A DNA stretch of 64,000 nucleotides, from assembly GCA_963682055.1 (NCBI GenBank), contig OY821743.1:12164566-12228565 (forward strand), in the 5' to 3' direction. Shown here one piece after another: positions 24,162-33,882 of this stretch. The notes below the pieces were generated by a model. It worked only from the letters and a program-made list of their open reading frames with translations. It was not told the DNA's origin and did no database searches. The position numbers and the translations under genes are program-made. Position 1 is the stretch's first letter. Each line of letters opens with the position of its first letter. Source of the DNA: Primula veris. Its lineage: Eukaryota; Streptophyta; Magnoliopsida; Ericales; Primulaceae.

Positions 24162-24262
24162 ACCGTACATTACTTTTACGGTTTGCACAAAATACATACA
24201 AACCGTACATTTAATGTACGGTTTGTATGAAATCTGTACAAACCGTAAAAGTAATGTACGGT
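24162..24262. repeat. Internal palindrome array, three units at 40-bp spacing
   Basis: Copies start at 24162, 24202 and 24242, the same 40-bp period as the terminal arrays. The middle copy is a clean dyad (half-site ACCGTACATT). The outer two are exact reverse complements of each other, so the whole block is symmetric around about 24212. The half-site differs from the terminal version at one position (C for G in ACCGTAgATT). Confidence 0.92.
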
Positions 24263-24280
24263 TTGTATGTATTTCAGAAT

Positions 24281-24789
24281 ATTTAGGGTTTTTTAGGGTT
24301 TAGGGTTTAGGGTTTAGGGTTTAGGGTTTAGGGTTTAGGGTTTGTAATTTAGGGTTTATGGTTTTTAATATAGGGTTTAGGGTTTAGGGTTTGTAATTTA
24401 GGGTTTAGGTTTTTAATATAGGGTTTAGGGTTTAGGGTTTGTAATTTAGGGTTTAGGGTTTATGGTTTGTAATTTAGGGTTTAGGGTTTGTAAATTAGGG
24501 TTTATGGTTTACGGTTTAGATTTTAGGGTTTAGGGTAAGTGGTTTGTAATTTAGGGTTTAGGGTTTAGGGTTAGGGTTTGTAATTTAGGGTTTAGGTTTC
24601 AGGGTTTAGAATTTAGGGTTTAGGGTTTAGGGTTTGTAATTTAGGGTTTAGGGTTTAGGGTTTAGGGTTTGTAATTTAGGGTTTATGGTTTAGGGTTTAG
24701 GGTTTAGGGTTTAGGGTTTAGGGGTTAGGGTTTAGGGTTTAGGGTTTAGGGTTTAGAGTTTAGGGTTTAGGGTTTAGGGTTTAGGGTTT
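24281..24789. repeat. Interstitial telomere-like TTTAGGG block inside the transposon
   Basis: About 500 bp of TTTAGGG, the canonical plant telomere unit, is interrupted by variants such as GTAATTTAGGG, TTTATGG and TTTTTAATATAGGG that recur as higher-order units. On the minus strand, where both transposon genes lie, it reads as clustered AAACCCTAA teloboxes. It sits between the stop codon of the plant-mobile-domain gene (24976) and the upstream repeats of the transposase gene. It is internal to the element, so it does not mark a chromosome end. Confidence 0.95.
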
Positions 24790-24975
24790 GTAAAAACTCA
24801 ATATTGGTCCTAAAACATACAAATCAAACATACGAATCAAATTTAACTTACGAATTTATAACGTACAAATCAAACATAGAAATCAAATTAAACCTACGAA
24901 TTTATAATATTCCAACCCTAGCTAATAATAAAACTGACAAATCAAACATAGAAATCAAATACAAAAACAGTGCAT

Positions 24976-27324
24976 TTATTTTTTTTTGTAACGACTAAAT
25001 GTTTTAAAGTTGGACATAGGGAGCATCTTTCCCGCCGATGTTAATCTATCGGATGACGGCTCAGCAGACTCTTCGATTTCGTTTAGCTCCGTACGCCGTC
25101 TTTGTCGCTCCTGCGATTCTGGATGCGGCGCACGCTCGTGGGATGTAACTGTCAACCCTCGACTCCAACTGTCGGTTGACTGATGACTAGGATGATGCTC
25201 GAACGGGACATCATCCTGAACGTAGCCCGACCCAGCAAAAGAAGCACGACGACCATGACCGCTTGAACTCGGACCCGGACCCTGATCTGTAGTCGGGGGT
25301 CGACCTCCACTGGTTCTTCTACCGCCGCTACTAGATTCGCCTTCCCCTCTGCCTCTTTCGTCGGGACGCCGACAACTTGCCGACCTAGTGTAATTTCTTG
25401 GGTCGTAACGTAGGTCGTCATCACCATCGTCGTCGTCGTCGTCGTCGTCGTCATCCTCCCCCTCCGACTGTTCATCAGCTGACCCATACGGATTCATACC
25501 CATTTCAGCGAACTCCTTACGTAGTAAGTCCACGTCCGTTTTAGATTTCAGCCGTTTGAACGATTTGAAACTGCGGCGCAACATCGCTTTCTGTAAAAAA
25601 AAACAATAAAAAACGATTTATTAGTATTGAAATATACATAAAAAGAAGTAACGATTTATTAGTAAAAAACGATTTAGTAGTTACCATTTTATTGAAGACA
25701 CCCGTATTCTCCCGGAAACCGTGAGGGGGCGGGGCAAGTTCAGGTGGGTTTATGAAGATGCGGGTCCGCTCTCTATACCATTTCATGTAACCCGGTGACG
25801 TCCCCGTGCCATATTCGCCGTTAATAAGACGGGTGTGGCGGTCATTCCACACGACTATAAATTCTCCGGTTAGTAAAGGCCAGTCGTGTTTTTGCCCAAT
25901 CCCATATCTTCTATCCTTGCCGTGACCCTGTCTTGGTTTCCAGATATACGTAGGGACCCGCTGCACAAAACCGAACTGCCTCATGAACCTGTCCGCGGGG
26001 TGGTACTCAATCTTCTCATTACAAATGAGAGGCACAGAACAATGCCACATATACCGGCCCCGCGTGCAGTATTCCGGATACTGATTAAGATCCCCGTAAG
26101 GTTGCCACACTATCTGTAATCATCAAATTAGAATATATAAACAATGGTTTTAAAATAGACGAGTAATAAATTCTGCGAAGATAAGACCAATGCAAACATA
26201 TACAACATATAATACGTAAGTTACATATAATACGAAAATTAAAATTTACCTGTTCAGGCGACATATTGTCAAACTGGTCACGTATGTGGACCACATTATG
26301 TCCGTAGACATATGGCGTAAGGTTAGTTTGCCGCCACATCTTCCATCTGTAATATACAAACAAAAACCGATAAACAATAAATATAACCGGCAGCTAAGTA
26401 AATGATAGATGACACAATAATATAAAAAAGCAAATCCAATTCAAAAACTAAATAAATATCATACCTGTAACCGAGGGGGAACCTAGGCAAGCCCTCCGGT
26501 GGCTCGACATCTTCCGGCAGCTCTTCACACGGTCTAACCGGCAGTAGTCTGGTAATCGCCCACATATCCAGAAACATAACCGCCCCGCTTACTCCGGTTG
26601 TCTTACAACGTACCACCCTGCATAGATTAGCCTCTAACCAGGCCAGAAGAGCTGATCCCCAACTATACTCAGCACATGTGTCAAAATCCTCTAGAAATGG
26701 CAGAGGCCAGAGCGGAATCTGATCACTGCTCTTATCCGAAAACACATGTGCAGCCAGTAATAATAGCATGGCAGCCCTAGACTGATATAGTAAACGCTCC
26801 TCACTAGGGTTGGGGGGTAATTCACCGAAGGTCTGTAACATCCAATCAAGTCTAACTGTCAGACAGTTTTGATCGACTTGATTGTCAGCCGGCCTAACAC
26901 CCAACAAACTCTCCATCATAGCCAACCTGCTCGCCTTCGTGTCATTCCGCTCCGACCGGGTCACAGCAAGACCATCCACCCTCAGACCGAGCATAATCTC
27001 TACATCCTGTAAAGATATCCCCAACTCTCCCCCGACAAAATGGAACGTGTGCGACTCATCACGCCACCTATCAACTAAGGCTGTAATCAACCCTCGGTCT
27101 ACGGTATAATTACCTATACTGTAAATACCGTAAAAACCAGCCCTAATGATATTATGAACTACCCTTTCAGGCGTCGGTATCTGCCAACTATAATTATAAA
27201 CCCTAATCTTATTGGCATCTCCTCTACCCGCTTCTCTGCCAGCATCCCAAGTCTGATTAGAAATGTGACCGGTCTGTCGTAAAATACCCAACCTCCCTTT
27301 AATCTGTGGACCTGGGTCTGTCAT
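24976..27324 (-). CDS. Plant-mobile-domain protein (MAIN/MAIL-like), transposon-borne, four exons
   Basis: Minus-strand exons 27324-26465, 26346-26250, 26113-25685 and 25590-24976 join in phase with GT-AG borders and give 666 aa. The N-terminal part has the aminotransferase-like plant mobile domain: ALVDRWRDESHTFHF, GELGISLQDVEIMLGLRVDG, the RAAMLLLLAAHVF helix and YSWGSALLAWLEANLC, then WKMWRQTNLTPYVYG and YMKWYRERTR across exons 2-3. The last exon is low complexity: an acidic run of Asp from a GTC/GAC microsatellite (about 25423-25454) and a Ser/Arg/Gly-rich tail. Host members of this family (MAIN, MAIL1) help keep transposons silent and partner the phosphatase PP7L; many other copies ride on transposons. 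The role here is unknown. I chose the ATG at 27324; an in-frame ATG at 27387 lies in repeat-like sequence. No break seen. Confidence 0.88.
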
Positions 27325-27399
27325 CCTAACTATGATAACCAAATATAACTCAATTAATGATAACCAAAAAAATGATAACATAACCAATTAATGATAACC

Positions 27400-28436
27400 A
27401 AACAATGATAATTCAATGATAACCAAACAATGATAACTCAATTATAACCAATTAATGATAACCAAACACACATTTTTTCATAAACCAAACAACAATAATA
27501 ATTAAATTTTTTAATGATAACCAAACACACATTTTTTCATAAACCAAACAATAATAATTAAATTTTTTAATCATAACCAAACACACATTTTTTCATAAAC
27601 CAAACAATAATAATTAAATTTTTTAATCATAACCAAACACACATTTTTTCATAAACCAAACAATAATAATTAAATTTTTTAATCATAACCAAACACACAT
27701 TTTTTCATAAACCAAACAATAATAATTCAATTTTTTAATCATAACCAAACACACATTTTTTCATAAACCAAACAATAATAATTAAATTTTTTAATGATAA
27801 CCAAACACACATTTTTTCATAAACCAAACAATAATAATTAATTTTTTTAATGATAACCAAACACACATTTTTTCATAAACCAAACAATAATAATTAAATT
27901 TTTTAATCATAACCAAACACACATTTTTTCATAAACCAAACAACAATAATAATTAAATTTTTTAATCATAACCAAACACACATTTTTTCATAAACCAAAC
28001 AATAATAATAATTAAATTTTTTAATCATAACCAAACACACATTTTTTCATAAACCAAACAATAATAATTAAATTTTTTAATCATAACCAAACACACATTT
28101 TTTCATAAACCAAACAATAATAATTCAATTTTTTAATCATAACCAAACACACATTTTTTCATAAACCAAACAATAATAATTAAATTTTTTAATCATAACC
28201 AAACACACATTTTTTCATAAACCAAACAATAATAATTCAATTTTTTAATCATAACCAAACACACATTTTTTCATAAACCAAACAATAATAATTCAATTTT
28301 TTAATCATAACCAAACACACATTTTTTCATAAACCAAACAATAATAATTCAATTTTTTAATCATAACCAAACACACATTTTTTCATAAACCAAACAATAA
28401 TAATTCAATTTTTTAATCATAACCAAACACATTCTC
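27400..28436. repeat. Kilobase tandem array, unit about 56-60 bp, about 17 copies
   Basis: Each unit contains AACCAAACACACATTTTTTC, ATAAACCAAACAATAATAATT and an A/T-rich tail (AAATTTTTTAAT). Copies differ by a few substitutions (TGATAACC versus TCATAACC; TTAAA versus TTCAA) and occasional 3-6 bp indels. The array starts less than 100 bp upstream of the plant-mobile-domain start codon. The units abut one another with no unique spacers, so it is a minisatellite and not a CRISPR array. Confidence 0.95.
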
Positions 28437-28464
28437 AACAATTCAAATTAACCAAACAAAATAA

Positions 28465-28775
28465 AAAAACATGCAAAAATGGGACAAATATCAACAATTA
28501 TTAAAATTTCTATAATTAATATAAACAAACAACAAACAATTATATATAGCTAAGTGAATTATGGTTTTGCATATTTTATATATTTTTTCCTATTTTACAA
28601 ATTAAAATTACAAAAAATAAAAAAACATGCAAAAATGGGACAAAATATCAACAATTATTAAAATTTCTATAATTAATATAAACAAACAACAAACAATGAT
28701 ATATAGCTAAGTGAATTATGGATTTGCATATTTTATATATTTTTTCCTTTTTTACAAATTTAAATTACACAAAAA
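28465..28775. repeat. Two-copy direct repeat, period about 156 bp
   Basis: Two adjacent, nearly identical copies begin at ACATGCAAAAATGGGAC and run through CAACAATTATTAAAATTTC, ATATAGCTAAGTGAATTATGG and GCATATTTTATATATTTTTTCC. They lie between the minisatellite and the right palindrome array of the Mutator-like element. Confidence 0.88.
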
Positions 28776-29078
28776 ACATAATAAATTAGAGAATAAAAGA
28801 TATACCCTTGAATTATGGATAAGTTTGATTGATGATTTGGGGTTTTTTGTTAATAAAGTTGATAGTTAATGTGGTTGATTGATTTGGGTGATTTTTTGGG
28901 TTGAAAATTGGGGGTTTTTGAGAGAAAGAGAGAGAGTGTAGAATAAAATTTAATTTTTTTAAAAAAATTCGTAACTTTCTGTTTTTTCCAGGGACTGTCT
29001 GTGTAATTTTTGCAGGGACTGACTGTGTAATTCTGAAAATCAGGGACTCACTGTGTAATTTACAGACATTTGCTGCAA

Positions 29079-29219
29079 ACCGTAGATTAAATCTACGGTC
29101 TGCATTGATTCAATGCAAACCGTAGATTTAATCTACGGTTTGCAGCAAATGTCTGTAAACCGTAGATTAAATCTACGGTCTGTGTTGAATCAATACAGAC
29201 CGTAGATTTAATCTACGGT
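29079..29219. repeat. Right terminal palindrome array, four 21-bp units at 40-bp spacing
   Basis: Copies start at 29079, 29119, 29159 and 29199. Half-site, single alternating central base (A, T, A, T) and 40-bp period are the same as at the left end. Spacers again are imperfect palindromes (for example GCATTGATTCAATGC) but differ in sequence from the left spacers. So the palindromes and their spacing are conserved between the ends while the linkers are not. Confidence 0.95.
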
Positions 29220-29394
29220 CTGAGAGTATTTTCAGACTTTTTGAAGTTTAAAAAGTCACCCTCAAACTAAATATGTTCCCTTAAAAAAAAAAACTAAATA
29301 TTTTATATTTTTATTAAAAGAATATCTATTCAGGTAAAACACTGTATATTCCGTGGCTTCCAAAGTCTCTATCTCTCTCTACTCTATCTCTACA

Positions 29395-32300
29395 ATGGCG
29401 ATATCCGTCGGGGCGACGACAATCCGGCCGTTAAAATTCAACGGTTCTGTCAAGTACACGTCATTTTCAAAAAATATATCAAATTTATTTTCATTATCTC
29501 GTAATTTGGAGGGATCTTTTAGACCACTCAGGATTGGGACCAAAGGGTTTAAAAAGCCTCGTATCCTCCCTCTGGTAATTTGTTAATTAACTCCCCCATT
29601 TTTAAAATAAAATAAAAATATTCCAATAAAAATAATTTAATTTGTTTTTTTTTTTAAGAATTTTAGCTACTCATGTAGCCGTAGTTAAAAGAGTATTATT
29701 CTTTACAAATCATGAATATGTTAGTATTATATTTAAGGGTATGTTTGATTTTTGATACACATATTTATTACTTAGCTCTAACCAGTATTCCTTAATATTC
29801 GTGAAAAACCTGAATGAACTATTATTATGGGACGAGGTGAGTATGGTATTTTTTTTTGTCGCTTTTTTAGTTGATTATTATATATTGTGGACAATGGACA
29901 AGGGTATTAGTAGGTTAATACTTTTGTTGCCTAGTTTAGGACGCGTTTGACAGCAGTTGTTTTGGCCAAAAAGCTGCTTAAATAAAGCAATAGGAAAAAA
30001 GTTTGCTTCCCGGAATCTTAATTTTGATTTTTTACATCGTCCCAAAATTATAGTCCAGTTTGTTTTTTAAAAACTTTAGTTCCTCATGTAGCCTTGTTTA
30101 ATGAGTATTGTTCTTTACATATCATGAATATCGTTAGTATTATTTTAAGGGGTATATTTGAAATTTTATACACATTTAGCAATTCAACTAACTCTAACCT
30201 ATATTTCTTAATATTCATGAAAAACCTGAATGAACTATTATTATTTATGGGATGTAGGAAGTATGATATATTTTTTTGGTCAATGTTTTAGTTGATTGAT
30301 ATTTTTGCATGGACAATGGGTTGTAGTGGGTCAATGTTTTTTGTTGGTTAATTTAGTTGGAATAAGTAAGTAGTCATGAATTTAGGATTAGGGTAGTTTG
30401 ATTTTTTTCCGATAAGAATTGAAGAGGATTATCTATAGGGCCCGTTTTACATCAGCTTTTTTGATCAAAAAGCTGCTTAAAAATAGCAATACGAGAAAAA
30501 GTTTGCTTCGCAGGTGTAATGTGGTGTTTGGCACCATTTAGCTTTTTTTGCTTATAAGTGACTTTTAACTTGTTTCTACCGCTAAGTCATTTTTTCCTTT
30601 TTTAACTTTTGAGTAACTTATAAATATACAAACATGTTTAATTAGAAGAATTATATTTTTGATTTCAAGTGAAAAGGCTAAAAAAATCCGGCAAATTGCT
30701 TGCTTCTTTACTTTTGAGATTTTTTGAGCCTTTTTGACCCAAAAGCTATCTTTTTAAAAGCTAAAAAAGTTAACAAGCCAAACACATGTAGCTTACAAAA
30801 AGCTAAGTAAAAATGGCACAATTGGAAAACGTTACTAGTGTTGAATTGAGCTCAGGGTATTTCGAGTTTGTTTCGATGAGAATTAAATAGTTGTGGCTTA
30901 TCTATAAGCACTTCTCCACTAATTTATATTTGTTTGGCTGCAGCTTTTAAGCAAAGTTGGTTCGGTACACCTTCATGCTTCTAGCTTTTACCAACCAAAC
31001 AGGGGTGGACCTAAGATTAACATTCGGGGGTTACAAATTGCAAGTGTTATTTTATGGGGTGGCAAAGCTCATTGTTTATAAAATTTTCTTATAGAAAAAA
31101 TAGTGTTTCGTGAATTGTGGGGTTGTGAGTTTACCCCTTTGTTTCTTATTAACTCCGCCCTGCACCCAAATACCCTCCAAGTTAGTAGAGAAAATAAGCA
31201 AAAATACTGAGCTTAAAAGCTCCAATCTCGTAAAACCTGGAATCAAAACACCAAGTTACTTTTAGATCTTCTACTCAAAATTACCTAACAGATACCGCCA
31301 CGTTATTGTTTGCATCCTAATTTGCATGCCTCTTATTTTTGTGTTGGTGAAGTTGATGGCCTGGTAATAAGTTGAAAGGGAAAAATTTATGGGTCATTTT
31401 TCCATTCACATTTTTGGATGAAATTCAGTCACTGTTTACTAATTAATCATAGCCTAGCAAGCTGCACTTTAACAACTACCAAGAAATTAATATAATTGAA
31501 GTTCAAAGAGATCTTATAGGAAATGGATTTAAAACACGAAATTGGAGACCATGTTATTGTGTTATGCTAAACAATTGCTGTCTAAGAAGTACAGACGTTC
31601 AGATACGAAAGTGAGACACATGAAACATGACCTTAAATCTGTGAGTTTCCTAGTATTAAAGAAACTTCTCAGAAGAGAGTTTCGTAGCAAGTTTCAGAAC
31701 GAGTAGTTTCTTTAAGGAAATGGGGTTCTCTGGCAAGTCTATGTCAATTTCTGATAACCTTCCTTGACTATTAATTTGATGGAAGATGGTGAAAATGGTT
31801 GTTCATTCAGATTTAAGATACTGCACTGACAATAGATATGTGTTAAATAGGTTTGTGCTATGACATCAATTCGGTGGCCTATTCAATCCTTTAAACTTTC
31901 TTTGTGGAAAACAGTATGATGTATATTGAGGGGGCTAACATATGCAGTCAATGATCTATCTTGAAGACGTGACTAGTACAAGTTCAATGAGTGATGAATA
32001 CAATTTCCTTTTTCCTTTTCCTAAGTCAGGGCGTAAGGAAAAACTTTTTTTTTTCTTTCCTAGTTCCTATTAGTGTTTGTAGCTAACGAGCCTGCTAAAA
32101 TTTTCGAATTGCACCATTCTTTAACATATAGGAAAGGATGGATTTTGGCCAAAATCGCTAATTTAATCTTGATATTTAATTTTGGGGTGTCACGTTCTCA
32201 TTGATACCGCTTACCGCTAGTTATTCTCCCACTCCCTTATTTTGACCTTCGTAGAAACACAGCCTAGTTGATACTTGGTACTTCTAATTGTAGCTTTTTG

Positions 32301-33882
32301 GGATCTCCTTTACTTTCTTTTCAGGTTGCTTTGTTTAATTATCAACTATATTTGCAGAATCTTATCTATCAACTAACGGTTGATTTCATCTTCCTAAACT
32401 AGGTTGCAGCCAAGAAACAAACATTCTCATCATTTGAAGATCTGTTGGAAAACTCTGACAAGCCTGTATTGGTCGATTTCTATGCAACTTGGTAAGCTTA
32501 TTACGCCCACTGGATGCAATATGAATAATGATGTACCTTCCACATTGAAATTTAATAAACAACTCTTGATAACCACTACACATGTACTTGTGTTAGAAAT
32601 TTGTTATTAAAGAATTGGTGTGAGTAAACTGAAATTCTTACAAGGTAATGTAAGGGGAGATTAGGGTTTGGTTAAAAGTTTTTCATTCATGGCTTATGAG
32701 TTCTTTGCCGAAGATAGCCCTGTTCAGAATCGCTTTACTTCTTCTTTAAAAAAAAGAGTTCTGGCTAAGTTTTCCGTGAAACAGGCAGACCCTATTGATA
32801 GTAAAATCTGTTATAAAGCTAGCATTTATACGGACAAATAAATAAATGCGAAGAGAAATTTAGAATACAATTTTCTAAAGTTATTATATACAAAGTTAAA
32901 CCGACGCACGTACACATTGAAAATGGTAATTTTGATCAGGTGTGGCCCTTGTCAATTTATGGTTCCTATTCTAAATGAAGTTAGTGCCACTTTGATTGAG
33001 AAGATTCAGGTGGTGAAAATTGACACGGAAAAGTACCCTAACATTGCTTCTAAGTACCAAATTGAAGCTTTGCCTACTTTCGTCTTATTCAAGGATGGAG
33101 AGCCTCTCGATCGCTTTGTAAGTGCAACTCAAATTTCCCCCTGAAACCTTTGATTTTCTTTTAAACCATTTTTGCTAATTTTACAATTTGCTCTTCCTAC
33201 TTTTTTTCGAATGTTCCAGCACAAGGAAAAATGCTATAACTTAAGATTATTCAACCTTTAACCCAGTCTAACGATATAGGTCTGCCATACCAAATACTTT
33301 TAGTAACTTATACTTCTCGTTTTTTTTAGTTGCTAACATTAGTTGGTTAACTGGCCTATTTGGGAAGAGTCCTTCCTCGGAAACTAGACATTGATGTGAT
33401 TGCTGTTATTGTCAATCATTGTGGAATAGTATTGTATGCACCAAACATAACTGCTGAGTAGGAATATTTTGTTGGCGATACTTTTGTTCTACAATATATA
33501 TATTGATGTGTATAGTTACTTTCTTCAAAAAGTTGGATCACCTGACGCAACATAACTTTAATATTGCATTTCAAGTTAAGTCGATTGTGGTGCCAAATGG
33601 TTTAAAACAAACTATATTCTTTCTTGATTTGTAAAACAGGATTTTTCGTGGACATCTCACGCTTTGTATGAATTTTGAAAAGAGTTATTAGAAAGCACAT
33701 AATGCATGTTTTTTCTTTGCGTACCTTATAGTGCATGTTTATTCTGCAATGAGGTCCAGAGTCAAGGCTTCAGAGTTCAAAATAAATTAGCCTCATCCGC
33801 ATTTCATAACTTGCAGGAGGGAGCTCTGACAGCAAAACAGCTCATTGAACGTATTGAATCCTCTTTAAAAGTAGAGCATTAG
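29395..33882 (+). CDS. Plastid thioredoxin y-type (four exons)
   Basis: Exons 29395-29574, 32403-32491, 32940-33117 and 33817-33882 join in phase to 170 aa, the usual size for plant Trx y. Exon 1 is a Ser/Lys/Arg-rich plastid transit peptide. The mature part has the thioredoxin strand LVDFYATW, the active site WCGPC, the conserved cis-proline (LPTF) and a C-terminal helix (QLIERIESSLK). The Trp codon of WCGPC is split by intron 2. Trx y uses electrons from the ferredoxin-thioredoxin system to reduce plastid targets such as peroxiredoxin Q and methionine sulfoxide reductase. I start at the ATG at 29395; the longer in-frame reading from 29353 begins with GTG. The Mutator-like element ends only about 130 bp upstream, so the promoter may have been altered. 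Intron 1 (2.8 kb) contains a large duplication and a candidate MITE. Confidence 0.92.
29663..30515. repeat. Diverged tandem duplication (about 420-bp unit) in thioredoxin intron 1
   Basis: The first copy (about 29663-30015) and the second (about 30080-30515) share, in order, CTCATGTAGCC, TTCTTTACA, ATCATGAATAT, GAAAAACCTGAATGAACTAT, TTAGTTGATT, GGACAATGG and AAAAAGCTGCTTAAA, ending at GTTTGCTTC. Many substitutions separate them, so the duplication is old. Confidence 0.75.
30524..30785. mobile_element. Candidate MITE with GTGTTTGGC ends in thioredoxin intron 1
   Basis: GTGTTTGGC on the left and GCCAAACAC on the right are perfect 9-bp inverted ends. They are flanked by ATGTG and ATGTA. The interior has mirrored AGCTTTTT/AAAAAGCT runs. 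About 262 bp, no coding capacity. The superfamily cannot be assigned with confidence. Confidence 0.45.

Larger units (their letters stand above)
19963..29263 (-). mobile_element. 9.3-kb Mutator-like transposon with OTU-transposase and plant-mobile-domain gene
   Basis: The element is flanked by an identical 9-bp sequence, AAACTAAAT, at 19954-19962 and 29264-29272; 9 bp is the Mutator target-duplication length. The ends start GAGGTGTGA and, on the complement of the right side, GAGGGTGAC, so terminal inverted repeat identity at the tips is weak. Just inside each end is a 141-bp array of four palindromes (20007-20147 and 29079-29219). Inside are two intact minus-strand genes, first (from the right) a plant-mobile-domain gene and then the transposase. 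Non-coding interior includes a kilobase tandem array, a telomere-like block, 177-bp direct repeats and a third palindrome array. Both genes are unbroken, so the copy may be young and possibly autonomous. Exact tips are less sure than the identity of the element. Confidence 0.75.

Noticed and set aside
24281..24789. A chromosome end (telomere)
   Set aside because: The TTTAGGG block is degenerate, only about 500 bp, and flanked on both sides by genes of the same transposon and then by host genes.
27400..28436. Regularly spaced repeats that could suggest a CRISPR array
   Set aside because: Units abut with no unique spacers, the DNA is clearly eukaryotic, and there are no cas genes. It is a minisatellite in a transposon.
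19963..29263. Helitron as an alternative for the large element
   Set aside because: No Rep/helicase gene, no TC start and CTRR end with 3' hairpin, and there is a 9-bp target duplication plus a MULE transposase.
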